Source: Tissierellia bacterium
Lineage (GTDB): Bacteria; Bacillota; Clostridia; Tissierellales; Tepidimicrobiaceae
NCBI GenBank assembly: GCA_012518745.1
Contig: JAAYRM010000095.1
Location: 1 to 8,498 of the forward strand
Length of the DNA stretch: 8,498 bases
Reading direction: 5' to 3'
Part shown: positions 1 through 5,482 of the stretch, piece after piece
Numbering within the stretch: the stretch's first letter is position 1
Layout: each line of letters opens with the position of its first letter
Position numbers and translations under genes: made by a program
The notes under the pieces: model-generated
Seen by the model: the letters and a program-made list of their open reading frames with translations, nothing else
What the model was told of the DNA's origin: nothing
Databases searched by the model: none

Positions 1-26
1 TAGAGGTATGTTTTTGCCTTGAGTAA

Positions 27-55
27 TAGATAAATAAATAGTTCTCATCTATAAT
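27..55 (+). promoter_or_regulatory. Candidate sigma-A-type promoter for the DUF438/GGT operon
   Basis: A perfect TATAAT -10 box lies at 50-55. Exactly 17 bases upstream is TAGATA (27-32), which matches four of six positions of the TTGACA -35 consensus. Transcription would start near 62, leaving a leader of about 80 bases before the ATG at 141. The -35 is weak and the region is AT-rich, so chance TATAAT-like words are expected; the spacing is what supports the call. Confidence 0.4.
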
Positions 56-63
56 ATACTTAT

Positions 64-95
64 GCTATGCTATATTCTAGGCATTATAACATAGC
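64..95 (+). other. Possible leader hairpin
   Basis: GCTATG at 64-69 is exactly complementary to CATAGC at 90-95, enclosing a 20-base AT-rich loop. It would lie at the very 5' end of the transcript predicted from the upstream promoter. There is no T-tract after it, so it is not an intrinsic terminator. A six-base stem with a large loop is weak and may be chance. Confidence 0.18.
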
Positions 96-126
96 CAATA
101 GATAATATGGGTGGATATAAGGGAAT

Positions 127-132
127 GGAGGT
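127..132 (+). promoter_or_regulatory. Ribosome binding site that decides the start of the DUF438 gene
   Basis: GGAGGT at 127-132 is a near-perfect Shine-Dalgarno sequence eight bases before the ATG at 141. The frame is open further upstream to a GTG at 111, but nothing like a ribosome binding site precedes that codon. This site therefore places translation start at 141. Confidence 0.8.
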
Positions 133-140
133 ATAGTGCA

Positions 141-1346
141 ATGCGCGATTTAGAGCAAACGGATAGAATTGAAAAATTGATAGAATATTGCAGGGGGCTC
201 AAATCCAATATGGATGGAGGGCAATTATACGAGGAGTATGAGGAGTATATAGCTGCCGTAACCCCACAGGAGGCGTTTGAGGTATTTCATGGTCTATTGG
301 AGGAAGGGATTGAGGCCGATGAGATATTGCAATTTCTCGGCAAGGTGATCAATGTATTCTATAAGAGCCTATTGAACCATAGATGGGAAAAGCCCAAGGA
401 TGATAGGTTTCTTATGGATCTGATTGCAGAAAATGAGGGGTTGGCAGAGAAGACCGATGGGATAAGGGAGATACTATTGGAGGGGCATAGTCTCGCAACT
501 AAAAAGGCCAAATTGCTTCCCAGGATAGAGGAATTGCAGGAGTTTGATGATCATTATGTTAAAAAGGAAAATATTCTATTTCCATATATGGAGAATATGG
601 CCCCTAAATTCCATGGATTGTCTATAATGTGGGAGCTGCATGATGTCGTTAGGAATAGGTTAAGGGAAGGAATCGATATCATGAAGGATAGCGATAGTAC
701 TGAGGCGGAGGTAAATAGGATATTAGGAGGAATATTTTTTGGGATGTTAGGGCTTAAAAATAAAGAGGAACTCATCCTATTTCCTGCAGCAAGTGAGGTT
801 CTAGAGGATAGGGTATGGGGACAGATGTATAGGCAGAGTTTAGAATATGATTTTCCATTCATAGAAAGACCAGAAGCTGAGGTAGATATGTATGATGAGC
901 TGGAGATATTGGAAGAAGGTAGGTTTAGGACGGAGACGGGGGAGTTGAATTTTGAAGAGATATTGATGATATTCAATGCGTTGCCGGTGGAATTCACCTT
1001 TGTAGATGAGGATAACAAGGTAAGATACTTTACTAAGCCGAAGGATAGGCTATTTCCAAGGTCACCGGCAGTGATTGGGAGGGATGTGAACAATTGTCAC
1101 CCACCGGCTAGTGTCCATATCGTTGAGGAGATAGTGGAAAGCTTTCGAAATGGCAAGGAGGATTCTGCCCAATTTTGGATCGATATGAAGGGACGCAAGA
1201 TATTTATACAATACTTTGCATTGAGGGATAACGACGGGGCATATAGGGGGGTTTTAGAGGTTAGTCAGGATATTACTGAAATACAGCAGTTGAAAGGTGA
1301 AAGAAGGCTATTAAAATGGGGAGAAGATAGAGGCGAAGATAGGTAG
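141..1346 (+). CDS. DUF438 / hemerythrin-like / PAS domain sensor protein
   Basis: Predicted soluble sensor protein of 401 residues with no signal peptide or membrane segment. Domains in order: a DUF438 helical domain (about 8-80, with the typical TPQEA...LLEEGI stretch); a hemerythrin-like HHE helical bundle (about 110-245), with candidate iron ligands H116, H138 and E143 in HYVKKEN, H167 in WELHD, and E209/E210 in KEELILFP; and a C-terminal PAS domain (about 272-385) containing FTFVDEDNKVRYF, the family's CHPP motif (C319-H320) and the closing DITEIQ. In hemerythrin domains a His normally sits just before the KEE motif; here that place is Lys/Asn, so the metal site may be incomplete. Proteins of this architecture are thought to sense oxygen, redox state or a bound metal or heme, but the signal is unknown. 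There is no output domain, so it probably acts through a partner. The hydrolase gene follows after 26 bases, probably in the same operon. Start chosen by the GGAGGT site. Confidence 0.88.
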   Translation: MRDLEQTDRIEKLIEYCRGLKSNMDGGQLYEEYEEYIAAVTPQEAFEVFHGLLEEGIEADEILQFLGKVINVFYKSLLNHRWEKPKDDRFLMDLIAENEGLAEKTDGIREILLEGHSLATKKAKLLPRIEELQEFDDHYVKKENILFPYMENMAPKFHGLSIMWELHDVVRNRLREGIDIMKDSDSTEAEVNRILGGIFFGMLGLKNKEELILFPAASEVLEDRVWGQMYRQSLEYDFPFIERPEAEVDMYDELEILEEGRFRTETGELNFEEILMIFNALPVEFTFVDEDNKVRYFTKPKDRLFPRSPAVIGRDVNNCHPPASVHIVEEIVESFRNGKEDSAQFWIDMKGRKIFIQYFALRDNDGAYRGVLEVSQDITEIQQLKGERRLLKWGEDRGEDR

Positions 1347-1372
1347 AAATTAGGACACAGAGGAGGAATACT

Positions 1373-2980
1373 ATGATATTTGATGCAGAATACTACCCTT
1401 ATTCATCACAAAGAAATATTGTATACGCTAGGAACGGGATGGTTGCTACGAGTAATCCAAGCGCTTCTGCCGCCGGTTTGGAGATCCTAAGACGAGGGGG
1501 CAATGCCATAGATGCGGCTATAGCTGCAGCGACTACATTACCTGTGGTAGAACCTACGGGAACGGGGATTGGGTCGGATAATTTCGCATTGATCTGGTAT
1601 AGGCGAAAGCTATATGGATTAAATTCTAGCGGTTTTGCCCCACAATCTATTTCTGTAGCAGCACTAAAGGAAAGGGATTATGATAAAATTCCATCATATG
1701 GGATTGTCCCAATAAATGTGCCGGGAGGTCCAGCGGGATGGGCTTCTATGAACAAGCGATTTGGTAGCCTATCCCTGGAGGATTGTATGGCACCTGCAAT
1801 CGATTATGCAGAAAATGGATATGTTGTGGCCCCAAATGTGGGCAGATTATGGGGCAATGCCTTTAAGGCCTATAGCAAATATAAGGATTCGGAAGAGTTT
1901 CAGGGATGGTTCGATACATTCGCCCCCAATAACAGGCCATTTAAGTCGGGTGAAATCTTTAGAAATCAAGATATGGCCGGTACATTGAGGTCCATCGCCA
2001 AAACCGATGCAGAATCCTTCTATAGAGGGGAATTGGCGGAGAGAATTGATGAATTTATGATGAGGTTCGATGGTTTTTTAACCGGGGATGATCTAGCCAG
2101 TTATAGTCCCGAGTGGATTGAACCTATCAGTGTCAATTACAGGGGCTATGATATTTGGGAAATACCACCTAGTGGACACGGTATAACCGCATTGATGGCC
2201 TTAAATATATTAAAGGGATTCCAATTTACCGAAAGGGATACGGTGGAAACCCTTCATAGGCAGATTGAGGCAATGAAACTAAGCTTTATCGATGCTAAGG
2301 AATATATTGCAGATCCAAGGTATATGAAGGTAACGGTAGAGCAATTACTATCTGAAAGATATGCTAGGGATAGGAGGGAATTGATTACCGATAGGGCCCT
2401 CGATCCAAAGGTAGGGGACCCGACCTATGGGGGGACGGTATACTTTGCAACTGCCGATAGGGAAGGCAATATGGTATCCATGATACAGAGTAACTATAGG
2501 GGATTTGGTTCAGGAATCGTCATACCGGGGACGGGCATAGCATTGCATAATAGGGGGGAAAACTTTTCATTCGATGAGGAGCATCCAAATGCAATAGGGG
2601 GTGGGAAAAAACCATATCATACTATAATCCCCGGATTCTTGACAAAGGATGATGAGGCAGTAGGGCCCTTTGGGGTTATGGGTGGATGGATGCAACCACA
2701 GGGCCATGTTCAGGTTATTACTAATACCATAGACTTCCATATGAATCCGCAATCAGCACTTGATGCCCCTAGATGGCAGTGGACGGGTGGAAAGACAATA
2801 GAGGTAGAACAGGATATCCCCAACCATATAGTGATGGGGCTTCGAAGGATGGGACATGATATAGTGGTGCAGCCTGATCCCTCCTATATGGGATATGGCC
2901 AGGCTATTTGGAGGGATAAAAATGGCATCCTGATAGGGGGAACCGAGAAGCGTACTGATGGAATGATTACATCGTGGTAA
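1373..2980 (+). CDS. Gamma-glutamyltranspeptidase-family Ntn-hydrolase (YwrD-like, cytoplasmic)
   Basis: A 535-residue member of the gamma-glutamyltranspeptidase (GGT) superfamily, whose members self-cleave and use the newly exposed N-terminal Thr as nucleophile. The large-subunit part shows the conserved RRGGNAIDAA (40-49) and PTGTGIGSDNF (61-71). The predicted cleavage site and nucleophile is T355 in GGTVYFATAD, followed by SNYRGFGSGI (373-382), NRGENFS (393-399), KKPYHTIIPG (412-421) and GVMGGWMQPQGH (434-445). There is no signal peptide, unlike periplasmic or secreted GGTs. E. coli GGT binds the gamma-glutamyl group through R114 and S462/S463; here those positions are in LNSSGFAP and PYHT, so the residues are absent. 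This fits the YwrD-like branch, whose natural substrate is poorly known, so glutathione hydrolysis should not be assumed. AGGAGG at 1361-1366 gives a strong start. The gene lies 26 bases after the sensor gene and is probably co-transcribed with it. Confidence 0.88.
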   Translation: MIFDAEYYPYSSQRNIVYARNGMVATSNPSASAAGLEILRRGGNAIDAAIAAATTLPVVEPTGTGIGSDNFALIWYRRKLYGLNSSGFAPQSISVAALKERDYDKIPSYGIVPINVPGGPAGWASMNKRFGSLSLEDCMAPAIDYAENGYVVAPNVGRLWGNAFKAYSKYKDSEEFQGWFDTFAPNNRPFKSGEIFRNQDMAGTLRSIAKTDAESFYRGELAERIDEFMMRFDGFLTGDDLASYSPEWIEPISVNYRGYDIWEIPPSGHGITALMALNILKGFQFTERDTVETLHRQIEAMKLSFIDAKEYIADPRYMKVTVEQLLSERYARDRRELITDRALDPKVGDPTYGGTVYFATADREGNMVSMIQSNYRGFGSGIVIPGTGIALHNRGENFSFDEEHPNAIGGGKKPYHTIIPGFLTKDDEAVGPFGVMGGWMQPQGHVQVITNTIDFHMNPQSALDAPRWQWTGGKTIEVEQDIPNHIVMGLRRMGHDIVVQPDPSYMGYGQAIWRDKNGILIGGTEKRTDGMITSW

Positions 2981-3052
2981 ATAGGAATATTATGGGTATG
3001 AAGATAATAATATATGAATGCTGATAATATATAAATATTTGGTGAAGGAGAT

Positions 3053-4759
3053 ATGAAAAGGGATATGGATAAATCTGAACACTCGAAGGAACTGGATATT
3101 ATTAAATTGGCTCTAGAACAAATAAAAACCTGGGTAGTTCTAACGGATATATATGGGGACATTCTATATGCGAATTCAGTAGTGGAGGATATATCGGGTT
3201 ATAGTATAGGGGAACTCTTAGGGAGGAACCCTTCGGTATTGAAATCGGATCTGATGCCTCATGAGATATATGTGGAACTATGGGAAAACGTCATAAATGG
3301 CAAGGCGTATAAATGCGTATTTGCGAACCGCCATAAGGATGGCAACCTATATTATCTAGCTAGCAGTATCTATCCCATAAAGGATAGGGAAGGTGAAATT
3401 AAGTATTTTCTATCCATCGGAAGCCATATGGATGATGAGGATGAATTTGTACAACAGATTCATGAGGCTATGCATTACGATAGATTGACGGGTTTTCATA
3501 ATCGCAATTCATTTGTAGAGGCCATATATCAGATAAGAGAAGAGCGGAAAGATATAGGTATCCTAGCAATTAGTATTAAGAATATGGGTTTGATAAATAC
3601 CATGCATGGATTTGTATTCGGGGACTATGTGATTAAGGAGGTAGCATCCAAGATAAAGAAGGTATTAGGTGATGATGGCATCCTAGCGAGGATAGATGGT
3701 AAGCGCTTTGGGATACTGCTAATCGACCTAAATAACCCCTATCGTGTTATCAGGATAATAGAACTAATAGAGGAAGCCTTCGAAGAACCCATATTGGTGA
3801 AAGGTGAAGAACTTGATATATCGCTATCATATGGTATCTCGATGGGTGCATTCGATAAGGATATAATGCACAGGGATGCGGAGATGTTATTAACAAATGC
3901 GGAGTTGGCATTATCGAGGGCTGGGGAAGGCGATCTTGCGAAACGATACCGATTCTATATGCCATCGATGAACCAAGAGATTAGCGAGAGGGTAGACAGG
4001 GAAAGGCAGATCAATTCCGCCTTTAGGGATGATGAATTCATCCCATATTTTCAACCCATTATAGATATTACAGCGGGGAAAATATCGGGTCTAGAGGCAT
4101 TGATGAGACATAGGAAGCCCACAGGTGAAATAGTGGCTGCGGGGCATTTTATTGATATATTGGAGGAGACGGGTTTAATAGTAGATGTAGGATTCAATTT
4201 GATTAGGAAGATCTGTGCTCAGATGAAGCGATGGATAGATGGCAATGGATATAATCTGCCAGTATCCATAAACCTATCTCCGATGCAGTTTAGGGATATA
4301 TATTTCTGTAATAAAGTATTGGATATAATAGGGGAGGCTGGGATTCCGCCAAGGCTTATAAATTTTGAAATAACCGAGTCCATGTTAATAGAGGATATAG
4401 ATCGTACCATGTCCATATTGGAAAATATGAAGGAGCGGGGATTCAATGTACTTATAGATGATTTTGGTACTGGTTATTCTTCGCTAAGCTATATTCAAAG
4501 GCTTAAAATCGACTGTATAAAAATAGACATGTCATTTTTGCGCAATATAGTGGAAAGCAATGCAGATCAAACTATTGTAAAGGCCATTGTGATGATGTCC
4601 AAGGGTTTGAATTTGCAAACAATAGCTGAGGGGATTGAAACCAAGGAACAGCTGGATATGATAATCGAATTGGGATGCGATATGGGACAAGGATACTATT
4701 GGAGCCATCCGCTACCAGCTGAAGGCTTAGGGCAATATATATATAGAAGGGAATTATAG
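3053..4759 (+). CDS. PAS-GGDEF-EAL protein, probable c-di-GMP phosphodiesterase
   Basis: A 568-residue cytoplasmic signalling protein without membrane segments. An N-terminal PAS domain (about 17-127, with WVVLTDIYGDILYAN and ISGYS) would sense an unknown small signal or cofactor. The GGDEF domain (about 142-305) has DGKRF (215-219) where active diguanylate cyclases have GGDEF, so it should not make c-di-GMP, though it may bind GTP or mediate regulation. The EAL domain (about 313-565) appears complete: E348 of EAL, R352, N407 (INLSP), E439 (FEITES), D469-D470 (DDFGTGYSS), K490, E526 (AEGIET) and Q546 (QGYY). The prediction is hydrolysis of c-di-GMP to pGpG, controlled by PAS. The ATG at 3053 follows GGTGAAGGAG (3041-3050) closely; the in-frame ATG at 3065 is an alternative. 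The gene lies 72 bases after the hydrolase gene and may be read with it. Its stop codon touches the stop of the opposing methyltransferase gene. Confidence 0.92.
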   Translation: MKRDMDKSEHSKELDIIKLALEQIKTWVVLTDIYGDILYANSVVEDISGYSIGELLGRNPSVLKSDLMPHEIYVELWENVINGKAYKCVFANRHKDGNLYYLASSIYPIKDREGEIKYFLSIGSHMDDEDEFVQQIHEAMHYDRLTGFHNRNSFVEAIYQIREERKDIGILAISIKNMGLINTMHGFVFGDYVIKEVASKIKKVLGDDGILARIDGKRFGILLIDLNNPYRVIRIIELIEEAFEEPILVKGEELDISLSYGISMGAFDKDIMHRDAEMLLTNAELALSRAGEGDLAKRYRFYMPSMNQEISERVDRERQINSAFRDDEFIPYFQPIIDITAGKISGLEALMRHRKPTGEIVAAGHFIDILEETGLIVDVGFNLIRKICAQMKRWIDGNGYNLPVSINLSPMQFRDIYFCNKVLDIIGEAGIPPRLINFEITESMLIEDIDRTMSILENMKERGFNVLIDDFGTGYSSLSYIQRLKIDCIKIDMSFLRNIVESNADQTIVKAIVMMSKGLNLQTIAEGIETKEQLDMIIELGCDMGQGYYWSHPLPAEGLGQYIYRREL

Positions 4760-5386
4760 TTACTTTTTATTATATATGATTATTTTTTTGAGTATGTCAC
4801 CGGATAGGTTTGAAACCTCAAAATCGGTATATCCCGCTTCGTGAATATTTTCTACGGTCCTCCGATTGATATTTGCGCCGTAGATATTCACCGTAAGCGG
4901 GTTTAACAGATCCATGATAGGGCCTAGGAATTTTTGCTCACTTCTCACATGTTCGATCATGACAATTTTACCATCTGGTTTGCATACCCGCCCGATCTCC
5001 CTTAATCCCTTTATGGGGTTGGGAACGGAGCAGAAGACACATGTTGTAAACACGGTATCAAATGTATTATCCAAAAAATCCATATCTTCAACATCCATAT
5101 TTATGAATTCAACCTCTCTGCCGAGTTTTTCGGCCCTATTCCTAGCCCTGTCTAGCATCATCTCGCTGAAATCTATTGCAGTTATATCTATCTCGGTCGG
5201 ATAATACTCGATATTCTTTCCCGTCCCTACCCCTACCTCCAATACCTTTCCCCCCAACTCCTGCATGACCTCCAACCGCCATTTTTTTAATGCCATGGCC
5301 TCCATAGGGTTTGCAAATAGATCATAGATAGGGGCTATGCGGTCATATCGTTTCTGAATTTTATTCTTAGGTTCTTTTTCCATCAT
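4760..5386 (-). CDS. Class I SAM-dependent methyltransferase (UbiE/PmtA-like)
   Basis: A 208-residue Rossmann-fold methyltransferase with no membrane segment. Visible motifs: N-terminal RYDRIAPIYD (13-22), typical of the UbiE/PmtA group; glycine-rich motif I VLEVGVGTGKN (48-58), binding S-adenosylmethionine; acidic AIDFS with D72 for the ribose; FINMDVEDM (94-102); TTCVFCSVPNP (114-124); KPDGKIVMIEH (136-146); and GANINRRTVENI (170-181), conserved in this subgroup. Relatives include bacterial phospholipid N-methyltransferases and mammalian METTL7-type thiol methyltransferases, so the acceptor could be a lipid amine, a quinone precursor or a thiol; the sequence does not decide. The message has GGAG (5392-5395) five bases before the first of two consecutive ATGs (5386 and 5383); either may be used. 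The gene lies 96 bases downstream of the catalase-like gene on the same strand, and no clear terminator or strong promoter is visible between them, so co-transcription is plausible. Confidence 0.88.
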   Translation of the reverse strand: MMEKEPKNKIQKRYDRIAPIYDLFANPMEAMALKKWRLEVMQELGGKVLEVGVGTGKNIEYYPTEIDITAIDFSEMMLDRARNRAEKLGREVEFINMDVEDMDFLDNTFDTVFTTCVFCSVPNPIKGLREIGRVCKPDGKIVMIEHVRSEQKFLGPIMDLLNPLTVNIYGANINRRTVENIHEAGYTDFEVSNLSGDILKKIIIYNKK

Positions 5387-5482
5387 ATCATCTCCGTGTA
5401 AATATCAACTGGGCCTTAGCTTGCTATAGATATAGTTTACCCCAGAGATGAGATTTTAAAGACATTACATGATCAGTCTAGC

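Noticed and set aside
111..140. Upstream GTG start for the sensor gene
   Set aside because: There is no ribosome binding site before 111, whereas GGAGGT stands at the right distance before the ATG at 141. The extra ten residues are not typical of the family.
554..1093. 179-residue open frame on the minus strand
   Set aside because: It lies wholly antisense to the DUF438/hemerythrin/PAS gene, is serine-rich low-complexity sequence with no recognisable domain, and is a shadow of that gene's codon pattern.
2884..3162. 92-residue minus-strand open frame spanning the 72-base gap before the EAL gene
   Set aside because: It overlaps the ends of two well-supported genes on the other strand, has no recognisable domain and is not needed to explain the gap.
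4760..4800. Intrinsic terminator at the EAL/methyltransferase junction
   Set aside because: T-rich stretches are present but no stable GC-containing stem precedes them on either strand.
5387..5482. SAM riboswitch or attenuator before the methyltransferase gene
   Set aside because: The 96-base gap has only a weak CTGGG/CCCAG pairing (5409-5413 with 5441-5445) around CTATAGATATAG, no T-tract and no riboswitch core that I can recognise.
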